In this document: in pieces, positions 1-14,100 of the stretch
How the letters are laid out: every line of letters starts with the position of its first letter
Numbering within the stretch: the stretch's first letter is position 1
From: Euwallacea fornicatus
Taxonomy: Eukaryota > Arthropoda > Insecta > Coleoptera > Curculionidae
Assembly: GCF_040115645.1 (NCBI RefSeq)
Contig: NC_089542.1
Coordinates: 2,728,001 to 2,792,000 of the forward strand
Reading direction: 5' to 3'
Length of the DNA stretch: 64,000 bases
Program-made: the position numbers and the translations under genes
The notes under the pieces: model-generated
Seen by the model: only the letters and a program-made list of their open reading frames with translations
Told to the model about the DNA's origin: nothing
The model's database searches: none

Positions 1-2703
1 CAAAATGCCTCTTTCGCACGAAGAAAAATGTTACATGTGAGAATCGTACATCATACTTAACAAAAAATATTGATTTTAAGAAAAAAATTACTGAAATTTT
101 TTATATATATAGCACTAAATTGGTTTTAATTTCGGTTATAAATATACACAGTGTTCCATTGACACAAGGTTTTTTTTTTAATTCGTCTTACAACGCGATG
201 TTGAATTATTTTTAAGTATCCCCATCCCAACCAGCCCAAGAAAATACAACTCTTGCGATTTAAACTAGGGTATTATCTCTAATAATAAAAAATGCAACAA
301 TGGTGTGCCCTTAAATTGGTACACCCAATATATCAGCATATACATTTCATTCTACGTAACATGTGCTAATTTATTCTAAGTTTTTGTGTTATGGAAGAAA
401 TTTTCCACATTCAACTTTTGCTTCTGGAAACATTTATTAAAAGGCCATTGCGAGAGAATCAAATATACTGATAGAAATAGGCGCATGCATATAACCATTA
501 AATAGCTTCGTTTAACAGGTGGAATGTTACAATTTTAATACGATTACCTGCAATGAACAGTCGTAATAAACAGTAATAAACTGATTTTATTCCCCCCCAG
601 ATTGTTGTCCTATATATTACAAGCGCTTGCCACTGTTGCATCCGTTGCCGAATTAACAAAGCCAAATTTTACTTCAGTTTAATTAAAGCCAAACACATTA
701 AATTCGTTTACTTCTTCCTTTTTTCCTCTTTCCAACTAGAAAACCTGCCCCATCGATTCTCCTCTTGAAATTGGGTCAGTATATTGTTGAAGATACCAGC
801 AATGGTCGAATTTTGATTAAACTTAATAGGAGGAAATTTAAAATTTTCGAAGTGAAGATTGAAAACAACTTCCTTTGAATTAGTTTTTTCTTAATCTACT
901 AAAAACCTACAAATGTTTTATATCTATTTAAACCATGATTCAACAAGTTCTTGACTTAAAATGTACAATTTTTTTTCTACCCATACAATATAAATGACTT
1001 AATAATCCTTTATATAAAAATATCTGTTAGTAAGCAGGTTTAATTTTTTTAAATGGAAACACAAACCCTAACTGCTCTCATCTCTAAACTGAAGTTTGCT
1101 AAGGCTCACTTTACTCCCTTTTGAAAATAAAATCAGCAGAGATAACTGCCAAAGTTCAAGAACTTTATGCATTACTCGGTTTTCGAGTCTGCATTGTGTC
1201 CATATTGTGTGATTTGGGTAAACCTAATGTGATGTTATTCCAACTTTGAAATAGAATTCTGCATTTCTTTGATATGTTAAGGTTAAACTTTAGAGAGCTA
1301 ACCTGCTGGGGCATTTTATAGTAAAGACTGTTATGAGAATTTCAATATTTACATTTTGAAAACTCTCGCCCTTTATCGGTCTGATACGTTCATTTTATTC
1401 CAAAAAGGTAAATACGCAGACGATTAGTTTGCTCTATCGATTCCCGAGATATCAGCTTTCAAATTATTAAAATTATGGCAAATAGTAGATACTCTCGCCT
1501 CCATTGGGGATTTTCATGGGAATATCTTGTATTTTTGGTGCTCCTATTTGGGTATAACAAACTAATTTGTTAGCGAATAATAACAATAATTATTATTCAA
1601 ATTCCTAGTGTCTTATGACAATTCCAATAACGAGAAACTAATGACCTAAATTACCTAATTTATTACTATTTGATAAGCAGGAAGGTAGGAAATATTTGTG
1701 TCCTACGGAAGATTGATTGCGTGATTTAACTTTTATGGCTGCAGAGGTTTTATTAGCAAACCTGAAAAAGTGTCATAGCCATAAAGCAGGAGGTTTGGTT
1801 GAAATTTTATTATTTATCCCCATAAATCAGACTATCAATCGATGACCTGATGCTTGGATTCTGAAAGATATGGTTGTTATTCACTTTTATGGAGAATATG
1901 AAAATATAGCAAGTTATGGGGAAAATTTGATAAAATAGTGAACTTTATTCCGAATATGATGATTGAATTTATGATGGATCTTCATGTTCGTATATTCGGC
2001 GCAAAGGCATAAAAGCATAAATACGTGCTAATGATGGACTATCCTAACGAGCATAGCGCACTGACAAATTTGCCAATTATGGCTTATGAATTAATTAATA
2101 TCTTCTTCATTTACGATTGCGACAGTGTGGTATATGTGTCATCTTCTAATTTTCAAGTGGCAATTGATATTGTGATTGAAAAACCTTATGCAACTAGTTT
2201 TTTTTGCTAATAAAAAATTATAAATAGTTTGAATGGCGTGAAAATGATATTTGCAAGCATTTACGCTATGCTTTCGCCCATATATCCAGTTGATATTCGA
2301 TTTTCACTCTTCGACGTCTCCATCACGTTTCTCTGATTGTACGAAGAACATATTAGTGTTCGAATATCGTTCGTGTTATTTAAATGATCATTTATCAAAA
2401 TGCCATTATGCTGATCTATACTTAAACATTTTAGGATCAACATTAGACTTCTTAGGATATCAATTTGAAAATATCGCTAAATTGCAAGTTTTAAGTGGTG
2501 CAGGTTTTGAAGTACGTTTTAACATTCACGCTTTCGAAGCTACTTGGATTCATTAAACCAAAATTCATTTAAACGATTTTGAAACAAAACATTTTTAATT
2601 GCCTGCCTTTTACAACAATCACTCAAATATTGTACCTTAAATAAGATTAATCAAAAATAAATGTCGTTCTGTTCCAACCTAAAGGATAACTGACCTGGAC
2701 ATA
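1..2703. other. AT-rich noncoding stretch
   Basis: No recognised gene, RNA or mobile element. Open frames of 61 and 101 codons at 2025-2210 and 2251-2556 have no family resemblance, no splice signals fitted to them and composition like the background, so they are treated as chance. Confidence 0.5.
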
Positions 2704-3423
2704 TAGTGACCGGTAGAAAGTGCATATTATATATGGTATTTTTTTGAAATTATCACAAAATTTTATTCTTGATAAAAGTTTGTGCATTCCTGCAAACTCA
2801 AACTGCAGTTTATAAAATTTGCATATCTCGTTTCATATGGGGGAGATTCGAAAATTATTAAAACGGCTGACAGTAAACTACTTTTATTTTTAATTTTGGA
2901 GGAAACATGTATTATGAAAAGTTGTTTAGAATGAAAGGGTCTGTCCAACTCTGAAGTTTCAAGTTTCTACTACATAAATCTATTTTTCTGAATTTTTTAT
3001 GGTTTATCGCGTATAACAAGAAAATATTTTTTATATACTATTTTCGTCTTTAAGAGGACTAAAAATACAAATAATTTATAGTTGTATATGTTTAACTAAT
3101 ATTATTTGTTTATATTAATCCTCTCTCAAACAAAACTGGCTTATTAAATAAATTTGTGTTTTCTATACGGGGTAACTCAAAAAAATCGAAAAATTGTTTT
3201 ATAGAATAAAAACTTGAAACTTCATTGTTGGGCTTATTTTTTTTTAATTTCTAAACAACTTTTTATAATACATGTTTCGTCTAAAATTAAAAATAAAAGT
3301 ACTTTTCGAATGTCTGAGTTTTGAGTTTACAAGAATGCACAAACTTTTACAAAGGATAAAATTTTCTAGTAAATTCAAATTTAAAAAGAAACGCATATGA
3401 TGCCTACTTTCTGTCGGACACTG
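2704..3423. repeat. Fold-back (long inverted repeat) element, about 720 bp
   Basis: The left arm (about 2704-2995) and the reverse complement of the right arm (about 3180-3423) align over most of their length. A shared core reads AAAAGTTTGTGCATTC near 2774 and, inverted, near 3335. Another shared block is ACTTTTATTTTTAATTTT, and a third is GAAACATGTATTAT. The outer ends read tAGTGACCGGTAGAAAG and, inverted, CAGTGTCCGACAGAAAG, each next to a TA dinucleotide as in Tc1/mariner-type insertions. The left arm carries an insert of about 30 nt not seen in the right. Two AT-rich open frames on the minus strand are by-products of the arms. A non-autonomous DNA transposon is the likeliest explanation; no transposase is present. 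Confidence 0.7.
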
Positions 3424-6400
3424 TATACATAAAACGATATACATACGTACAGGAGGTATGATATATATGAGGAAAATCACAGTTAAAATTCGTCTGAATT
3501 TCATGTAAAATTGTAATAAATCGGGGACTTTAAAATGATTTGGGGAAACTGGATCTACATGTCACCGATTCGTTTTGGTGTAACAGTTGCGATATTTATG
3601 ATTTGGGATTAGATAACGAATATTTTTGAGCATTTCAAGGAGGGAATTTTAGGTTAAATTTGCATTAAATTAAACTTTAATCCCTTAAAAAGGTTAAAAT
3701 GAATACGACTAGGGAATAATCGTTATCAGAGCGTGAATGTGAGATTGCCACAAATGTCCTGGCCGAATCGGGGCACTTTGGGAGCTTGAACGCGTTCATT
3801 GTTTAAACTAAAAAGAAGTTTTAGAATATGTACGAAGTCTTAATAAGCCTCAAGAATTTCTTAGTTTATCAATTTCTTAAACTTTGCTCAGGGATATATT
3901 TTGGTCTCAAATTGAACTAATTGAAACGTATTTAAACTCAATAAAACTTTTTAGAGTGAGAAGGAATGAAGAATAAGCGTTTTCAATAACTTTCTCAATT
4001 ATATAATTAATAATACTTCTTTAAATTAAGAGAACGTAACGTTAATTTTAAAGAACGTTTATATAGGAAATTTATGTTCCAATTATACTAAATTAAACAC
4101 ATCTCAAGACGATAAGAAATTTTAGAATGAGTGCTAAATCAGGATAATAATTATTGACTGTTCAATATATAACAGAAGTGATTTCTTTAAACTGAAACTA
4201 ATTTTGATTTTCAAAGTTTTGAAGAGGAAGGTTTCTGAGTTTAAATTGCGCCAAATTATACATATTTCAACTAAATAAGGTATTTAAGACTGAGTCAGAA
4301 CTAGAAATAACTTTTCTTGCGAACATATCCTGAATAGATTACGGTTATAATGGGGGCCAAAGTTAAAACTTTTTGAAGGAAACATTCTGGGTTGAGAAAT
4401 AATTAAATCAAGAAGAGTTTCAATCTACAAGGTCCAGTCCAACTCGAACTAACTTCCATTTTAAATTTCAACTGAATTTCGAATGAAGAACATGCCAGAG
4501 AAGCAACAATAATTAGTAAATTAAGTGAAACCTAAAAATGAGTCTTCGGATTTCTATTAGGTATATTTAACTGAGGGTAAAAGACATAAGCAATAATATG
4601 AATTCGGGGAAAGAGCTATCTATTTTTAAGTTATCTATGTTTTCTAAGAGTAGCATTGCTTTTAAACAGAACATTTGTAGTAATTAAGTAAAGATTAAAT
4701 CTCTAATTGGCTTTAAATGCCATCGAATAGGGGCATAAAAGCTATATATTAATTGGAAATAAATTAAACAAGAGGCTTGGAAATAGGTGGAGTATTGACA
4801 TAACCCTTATCTAAAATTGAATGGAATTGGAGGTAAACAGGAATGAATATCATTTAAAGTTTGTAAAACTTGAAACGAGAGAAGTACAATGTACTTTCGT
4901 TTTGTAATTTTATTTATTATATTGTACCTATTCTCGCATAAGCGTTAAAAATTCAAAACTTCAGTTATGTATAGGAATCTTCCATTCAAGTAAAAATTTA
5001 CTGAATTGAAAATACTCCATCGAAGACTTATTCCTTAAAAACTACCCCAATCCGAAACAAATCTTTCAACAATTTCACCATTTCTCAAAACCAATTTTCC
5101 CTTTTCAATGTCTCAGAGACAATTTTTTTTCTTCATCTGAATGTGGCAACCAGGATCCCGTGGATCCAGCCATCATGCTGTGAAAAAGAATGGCTCTGGC
5201 TTAGTTTAAAAACTGACAAGACGAACGAGGTTTTTTGCCTATGCTTAGTGCCGTTTGATGCAGGGTATCCCACAATCACTTATCACGTTGTTACATAAAA
5301 TTTGCAATGCTAAAGCTTTTCAAGCTATATTATTTAACAAACGAATCGGTATGAAATTGAAGGGGAATTGAAGCTAAGAATTAGAAAAATTATTGATCTT
5401 AAATGAAAAGTAGGGATTTTGATACATTAAGTATCAAGAAAGATGCAGAGATTTTTGACTTCTTAAGCAAAAAATGCCGAAGAGAGTATTTAATATTATG
5501 AAAAAGGATTGAATTTGTTGATCGTATAGTTTCGCAGAGGATGCAGTCCAAGAAATTGCTTCGCTGCACTTTATGTATATTTAAAACAATTTTCAAATTT
5601 AGAAAGTCCAATAAAATTAATCCTAACCAACATTCGACAGCAAATTATTTAGAAAATTACTGTTTCTGTGTTAGTTTATTCAACTTCGCCTATCAAATAA
5701 AAATTTAAAAACCTCTCCTGTATTTTTTGCTTAATTGCATTAGAAACCTCCTCAGTTAATTATTCAGAGTATACTCAATGTAAAGTTAAAAAGGCCTTCC
5801 TAATATGCCAACCCAATCCGCAAATGACATCAAATAAACATATATTCACATCAAATCTCCCCTTTGAGAACTGATATCTTCGAATTTTAGGATGGAGAGG
5901 GTGATTATACAGCTATCTTGTTGAATAATAGATGAACCGTTTTATACGTTTCCACTTGACATCTTATGAGTATATATTTTTAATTTATTTACTCTGTTTG
6001 ATATCCACTAATGAAATGCAACCTAGATACCAAGTTCTATAGAATTTGCTGTTCAAAATTAAAGGGTGGGATGTGTTAAGGGGAGATTTGTTCAAATAAC
6101 AACCCAAGATTATCCAATTGAAGGAGGCTAAATAACATTGCAATTCAGAGCAATGAATACCAAGAATTTTCTAATATATCTACAGTAAATAAAGTCCCCT
6201 TGTCGCAAAATTTGGGAAACCACTAGATGTATATATGTATCTTTATAGCTCTAATATCTATGACCTGAACCTTGTTCAATTAAGAACATCCCTGGCTTTC
6301 CAGCAGAGTTTATTCCACTCTTTCCCTGCCTAGACTCCTTTCATTAAAGTAAATGACATCATAATTTCTCCAAACTTTGAATTTAGGAAACTTAATGCTT

Positions 6401-7527
6401 GCAAAGACTTCCCATTCAATGGAAATAGAACTGAAATATTGCACCTTTATTTTAATAACAGCCCGTATTTAAAAAATTCTTTTATCCTCTTTGAACAAAG
6501 CATTTTATTCAACACTTTTGGGTAATTAGATAGTCATTGTAAGTTGATATGACCTAAAAATTGATACCAAAAATATAATACTAAACTCACAATCTAAATG
6601 ATCAAATTTCGTAAGTAATAAATTATGTTCCCACGAAGCTCTTTGTGGTGCACAATCAAGGATAAGGCATTAATCCCAATTTTTCGGCACTTGTTAAACT
6701 AAAGAACACGAATTTGTTTTTACGCCCTGAAGGCAGGATTCGGGTGAACCTGGGTCTATTGTCTACCCACGAACTTGGATAAAAATTAAGCCTCGATGGT
6801 AAAACTTGTCTCGAGAACGTGTACAAATGGAGCAAACAAAATTAAATTTTGAGTGAAAGCATGTAGTACGTAGCCTTAGGGGAAGGAAAAAATAGCAAAT
6901 ACTGCATTTAAGGTTTATTTTAAATTTTATTTAAAAACTGATCCTTTCACCTATTGATTTTACTGCATTATCTGAAATCAATTTTACTTAGGCTTACTGT
7001 TCTAGAGTTATTCAATTCATAATTACAAAACTCAAAATTTTTCAGTCTCAGTAATGTCCTATAACTCGTGCCTATAAATTCCAACAAAAGTTGCGAATTG
7101 AGCGCATATTTTCAACATTTTTCGAGCATGTATAGAGGCTTATATCTACTAAAAACGAATTTTTTCGAGAAATTTATTCAGTAGAGACAGAACACTAAAT
7201 TTCTTTGAAATATTAAATGAAATGTAGCTGTTGCTTTTTATTAGATAATATTCAATGACCAACCTTAAATATGATCTTTCAGTGACAGATCGGGGGTGTT
7301 ATTATTTGATCAGACGGATGCTACCCCATGAATTGGCAAAACATTTTATCTTCAAATATTTTCTATAGTCGTGAATTTCCGTTATTTCATTCATAAATTG
7401 GAGGAACACTCGTTGCTATTTGGTACGAATTTGAAACATACATTTTCCGATATTAACTGTCATTAAGTTTCACGATTTATCGCATCTGATGATATGCAGG
7501 TAAAACCAGTTTAGAGGTAAAGATGGA
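3424..7527. other. AT-rich noncoding stretch
   Basis: Nothing recognised. The longest open frame (5399-5611, minus, 70 codons) is not supported by similarity, splice sites or neighbours. Confidence 0.5.
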
Positions 7528-8167
7528 AATTGTGCAAGTGGGAAAAGGATCGCATAAGTTTTAATATGCCTCCGACAAAGACGAACAATGAAGTGAGCGG
7601 AGTCAGTCCGTCGGGCGTCTCCACTTGGACGTTTAGATTAGTATCGATTTCGCTGTTTTTGCGGCTATGGAAATTTTAAAAACTATCGGAGGAAAAAACA
7701 ACGATGAAAAGTTAAAATATGAATAATTGCGCATATTTATATGTTATTTTGACGGAATTAACTGATGCCTTTAGCGTACCCCATTCGATAGTCGATCGGT
7801 ACGAAAAAACGTTTTAAACAGTGAACAAACTCGAGATATCAGTGTTGCCAGCTCAGTCCTGCACCAACCAACAGATCGTAAACAAATATGCAAATATCAA
7901 CGAATTCATATCATCATATTCATTAATGACCTAACTAAGCTACATTGGAATAGGGAAATGTGTAATAATTTATACATAACTAAAAATTCACAATGAATTT
8001 AATCCGTCATTATAAATTATTTTGAGTGAAAATTCTTAAACTGTGACAGATCCGGCAAACACCGGAAGTGCTCCTCTCACGTCAACCGGCAGCTATGCAA
8101 TCCACTTCTTTTGTCTTTGTCGTAGGCATACTAAACCTTATGTGGTCCTTCTCCTACTTGCACAATT
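7528..8167. repeat. Inverted-repeat pair, about 68-bp arms
   Basis: 7528-7596 and the reverse complement of 8101-8167 match at roughly 80-85%. Both share AATTGTGCAAGT, then AAGGA, CATAAG, TATGCCT, CGACAAAGAC and GAAGTG in the same order. The 500-bp spacer shows only weak further symmetry. The layout fits a decayed fold-back or MITE-type element; its outer limits are uncertain because similarity fades beyond the arms. Confidence 0.6.
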
Positions 8168-11100
8168 ACACTTCCTCGGTCCCATTTGAATTGGTGTCAT
8201 TTATAAATTGCATTTCAGTTTTTTAAACAAAACTCACTTTATTATATATCGTAGTGTGGTGTTTTAACATATTTTATGATTTTCAAAATCCACACAAATA
8301 TTCGTGTCAGAAACGATCACTTTATCTTCAAACAATGATGAAGAATTTCGGTGTATTTCGGGACATACAGACAACTTACTGCCAATTTGTAACCGCTTGC
8401 ATCACCAGTTTCATTGCTGTTTACTGCCTATAGGGCAAAATACAGACATATTGTTAACGAGTAAATTTTCAGTATAAAGTTTTTCACATCGAGGCAAGAA
8501 ATTTAACTCTGTTTTCTCCCAGATTATCCTACAACAAGCCTCGAGATACATATAAATTTTCGTTTTACTTCATTACTTGTTACTTCATTACACGTTTGGC
8601 TTGTTTAAGGGTCTATAACTAGTTAATGGCTGGTGAAAAATATTGAAAATATCTTATTAATTAGTGCATTTTTATTTTTATAATCTTTAAATTATAGGAG
8701 TCATGTCCGTTCGAGGCTACAATACATTATACGCGGAGCTTTTGCATACCTGCAACATTTTCTGTATAGATGGTGAATAATATTCACTCCCTTTAAGTGA
8801 CTATAAAATCCAGGAACAAACCTCCATCTTCGTGCCAGATAAGCTACATTTAGAATTTCCAACATTTATCATTTCGATTTAGGCCGCATGCTCTTGCTAG
8901 ACCTAGAAGTAAAGCGACTTATATTATATTCAGGAAAGGCACCCTATTTCCCTAAATATTACATTCTGAAATTATGTTTTGGGAGTTAGAATTAGTGAAA
9001 TATTTCAAAAGAGGTGTTTGAGATCCACTCGTGCATCTTTTGATTTTCATGTAATTGTAATATGGAGCTGTAACCGACGTTACGTGTAAATAGAAGAGTC
9101 TCTAGCAATAGTCGTAGGATATTTGCAGGCTTTATTAACGCCCCAAGATGTGTCTGATGTGCCAACGCCATGCGGAATAGAAATATCTGCGAGTAAGTGA
9201 AAATAAGCTAAATTTTTAATTTCAATAATCCAAAGGCCTTATAAAGTGAATTACGGCTATTATTCAGCAATCATCTATTTAAATATTTGCAGTATTATCG
9301 GTCCCTGAAAATATTAGTATTCGTATGAATTTTGCATCAATCTCAGTAATTAGTCATCAAAAAGCGAATAAGCCGCCTATCTATCGATATCCCTATACAA
9401 CTTTCATCCAAACGCAACGAGAATAAATTAAATTGTGTGACATATTACAAAAGTTACAAATGCTCCTGTATATACTGTGGAAATCCCGGCAAATCTGGAT
9501 CCTAAATATTGAAAATCCTGGTAAAAGTGTTTCTGACACGATTCCCAGACAACATTGGAAACAGATTTAAAAAAGGAAAATCCTATTATCTTGTTGATAG
9601 CCCACTTCGAAGCAAACTGAGTTAAAATCGGTAATCTATATTTTCTGAGATTTATAGACTCTCTTCAGATTTGTAGAGTTAAGCGGCTTTACCACCAACA
9701 TCTGAAGAATCAAGCTAAAAATTTAATATCCAGCAACAAAAAAAAACATTTTTAATAATTAAGGCGGGGAGCTTCCTTTTGTCTAACTTTCAAGAACAGC
9801 TTGAAGGAACGTAATAAATTAGGGAACAAGAATTAATAGTTTTTCTGTCAACATTATTTAAAAGAATAGAATTGGCAAAAAGACTTAATTGATGATGGTT
9901 CAAATTGGTTTAGGAAGAAAGGGGTCAAAAGTAGAAAAACGGAATATGGATTACTTATGGTTCAAGAAATCGAAAGCTCGTGTCCAAATTCCAAGTGGAT
10001 CTGCAAATAATATAACTTTTCCATTTAATTTTACAGATATCTTTCCATAAACTTTAGTGTACTTTAGAAGCAGCTAATGGCAAGTGGAGAACGATGTATC
10101 TCAGCAATACTTACTTGCAGTTAACGGAAAACTATTTAGCAGTAAAATTTTAGAGCCGAACTGTTGCCGCCTTAGACTTTGAGTTTCAATTCAATAAACG
10201 CTCCATTGTACTATATACCGAGTGCCCCAGGGAAAAGTATCCGTCCTGAATATCTTTTCAGTTTGTTAAAAAAAATGCTAAAACGCGTCAATTGTGAAAG
10301 GGGTGGAGGGATATCATTATAAATTCACTACTAAGTATTTCCTGTATGGGTGAATGCACCACATGTGGCAAGATAACTGGTGCAATAAGGTACCAACAAA
10401 AACTTGTTATTTACGATATTGTTTACGACGGGGCGCTAAATTATTTTTCTAAGCCTTGGTCTAGCTCTACCGTGTCGTTTTCTCACATTTATCAGGATAA
10501 GGAATCGATTCACATATGAATTGTAAAGTGACAAACTCTTAAGTTTTGGAACCAACAGAGGAAGCTTGCGGAAATCAATTCGAATCTATGAAACCATAAC
10601 GAAATAGGGAGTCGTCCCTTGAACGTAAAAGTGTTAGTCTTCCGTTCGTGCTCGTACTGATATTCTTAATGAAGATCGAACGAATGTGGCTTGATTCATC
10701 ATTGCCTATTATCTTATTTATTGACTAATACTGGGTTTGCACAATACATAAACCTTAAGAATCTCATAGAAATTTAAAAAGATCTGGTTATAAATAGCAA
10801 TAGTAATAGGTATATCCAGAAAGCCAATTTGCTATGCTATGTAATATGCTTTGCTATATGCGCTATATAAACCCAGCATTGCTCTGACACGTAATTACTA
10901 TTATTTTTAAAAAGAAGTCTTGTGTGGTAGTTGGCTCTTTTATCAAGTATTCGAACGTCATATAAATACATGCGTTACCCGGAAAATAAAAAATTTTGCA
11001 CAAATGCAATTTTCTTTTCCCAAATTGCACTCACTCAAACTAATGTATTCTCCCTCAAATTCGGAGCAAGAGATGCAATACACAACTCCCGACTACTTCA

Positions 11101-14100
11101 ACAACTCATATCTGTCCTTCAGTGTCATGCTGTGGTCACCCACAAACTTTGGATTTTTTGAGCACACTTAAATGACGAGGTGTGATGGAAAAGTTCGTGT
11201 ATTTTGCTTATTATTTTTTTGTATATGTGAGAAAGCAAAATTCTAACATTTAAGGAGTGTTTTTTGAAGGGGAACGACTAAGATCCATATTAAAAAAATT
11301 AAACTGCTATGTTTGCACGACATTACCATCCGCCTTTCGAAGATTATGAGTTAGTAGTGTGTATAGGGAGTTGAATCGAAGTTTATTAATTCATTTGGGA
11401 GAATATCAGCTGTTTAAAGGGTTTGATTAAGTTTGTTCAAGTTGCGGTTACAAAGTCATTGGTGTTATGTTGATTGCACTGTTGTCTTAAGAGCCGGTAT
11501 TTGTCTTTGTTCTTTAGTTAAGATGAGAACGGCACATAAGATCTTTCTACACAGAGACGCTACATTAAAGGTAAAGGTGGGAACGTGGACGGGTCATTCT
11601 CTTTCCTAATTGAATCTGCAAACCTCTAGTTCTCTTTTCTTGCCCTTTAATTATGAAGGGACTTATACATATCCGGTTACAGCACACGGTGACTCCGGTG
11701 ACGCCAGTGACGCGTTGCGTTAACCCAACAACTGAAAAACCTTAGGGAAGAAGAAATGAAGGAAAAATGAAACGGACCGCGCATGTAGATAAAAATTTTA
11801 GATATTTTTAAGCACTTTAAAGGTTTTACATAATTTTGAAAAACAGGAGAGTGCGAAATACAATTTTCAATGAGTATCAACAACAGAACAACAAAAAGGT
11901 CAGATATCTTTTTAAAGTTACTTATCGTATGAAAAGCAAAAAATCACTCGTTATTTGAGTCAAATGCCTTTGCATCAGCTTTTTGTGGCTCGGTTTAAGT
12001 TCGTTCGATATAAATGACCTTTGACCCGGTTTAATTGAGATTAATTCGCTTTGATATAAATTAAGTAGCTTTTGATTAAATTTCTAATTAAAACCAGACC
12101 TTTGCTCCCGGTTATAACAAATGACCTCATTATCAGCAACTCCTGCACTAAATATTCCTGGTGCATTATCAACCAATTTTTAATTGTCTCCTTTTAAGAA
12201 CTTGCTCTTCACCTTCTCAAAGTTTAAGCTTGTTTGTTTTTTTTTTTAACTTTCTCCTCACCCACTCTATATGCCACATTTAGCCTCTTCAGATTATTTT
12301 CTACTTCCAAACTTGAAAAAATGACTCGGTGACAAGAGATTTGCCAATAATGAAGAGGCGAAGTCCGTGGTTGATGCCTATTTTGGAACATTCAAAGTTT
12401 CTTATAAACAGGGTATATAAGCTATAGAACATTGTCGGGAAAAGCTTGTCAGTCTTAAAGCAGACTGTTGAGAAATAATGCAATTTTTTGTAACTTTTTT
12501 TTTCTTTAAGTGTTAACTCGCGTACTTCTGGGATTGTCCTTGTATATTGTTAAACTAATGGGCTTTACATAGAGGAATAATTGTAATTGCTTTTAGCTGT
12601 GCTTTTATATCATATTCCACTTTTTCAAAGGAGAATAATTGAAAGGTATATCCAGTCAAATTAATTGGATATTTGCGTATCACACAGCAAATATTCAATC
12701 TTGAATTCATGTAGGAATTTTGTCTGTATTGACGGCCTTTATCTGAAAATAGAAAAGGTGCAAAACTGTGTTACGTGTTCTCGGACAAAACATCATATTA
12801 TGAGTAAAATGCAATGAAAACAGATCGCCACTTTATGCAAAGTGAAATCTAAAACAGAGCTTAAGCTCTTAAGCTTCTCTGGCCGAGAACAGCTTGGTAA
12901 TTCGAAATTGACTCTATGTTTAGCTACGTCCTAGATTTTGTCTTTAAGGTGGTTACTAAGGATAATCTGAATCAATCCTACTTTAAAGGTTTGAATACGA
13001 AATGAAATAGTACAAAGAATATTTTTTATCAAAGACATTGACTCCGACATAAGAAAAATGGTGGAAGATGGAGATGCCGTTTTTTTGCCAAGGTAGTTTG
13101 AATTCTGATTGATAAGCGTGGAAGAAAATAATGGAAAAAATAACGAAAAAGTTAGTATTGTTTAAATACTGTTCTTATTGTACTACATTTATTGGACATT
13201 GGTAGTATGATGTTAAAAATTTTTTATGATGGGAGTGGTTACATTAACTCACCACAGAAATTATAGTAGACATTAAAGTATACAGAAGATAAAATTATCC
13301 AGTTTCCAGAAGGGTTGTAAAGTTTTGCATCGGTTTATGGTACTAATATTTCTAGCATATCATCAAGACATCAGACTCCATATGAGGTGATTTGAGGGTT
13401 ATTTTCACTTATGTCAATACTATCTTAAATGTCTTGCTTTTACTAATAATTTTACCCGGATTTTGACAGGGTTTGTTGATCTACACACGATATGTTCACA
13501 TATTTCCAGGTCTTTTGTGAGTTCTATATCATACTAAAACCAATATCAACCCGTATCACAGATTTCCTGTCTCCGTGCTTTTAACCTCCTTTTTGGCAAT
13601 CTTCGGGCTCAACCCTTAGAATTTTGCATTAACAACCCATTTTTACCTTTTGGAAATCTAATAAATGTTATGTTACCGTGGCGATTTGAAGCAATGATCA
13701 GAGGTATGAAATAGTTCTTTTGGCAAAGAAACTGATCATGCGATTTTACTGAAAATGTGCCATGCTTTAAAGTCATTGTACATAAAAAAAATTAAAATCT
13801 CAATCTTGATGGAACCACATATTTTATTACTGACATGTAGATCTGATACTAATGATTTTGGTGGATATTTTATTTTTTGACCTCTAATATTGGATGTCTT
13901 TCTCCTGGATTTTAGTAAGCACGTCAATGTTCCTAAACTTTAATTTGACTTAAAAATCAGGATTAATTGCCAAAAAAGGCAGTTTAATTATTATAGACGC
14001 TACTCGACTTTTCCTGCAATAGTAGGATAAAGTAATATGCCTTTCGTCACGTTTTTAATTAACGGTTCGCCGTTACGGGATGCTCTCGGGCGTTTTACTA

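Noticed and set aside
10920..11171. Two overlapping plus-strand frames of 76 and 83 codons
   Set aside because: Both frames are open over the same bases, with no motif in either; most likely chance.
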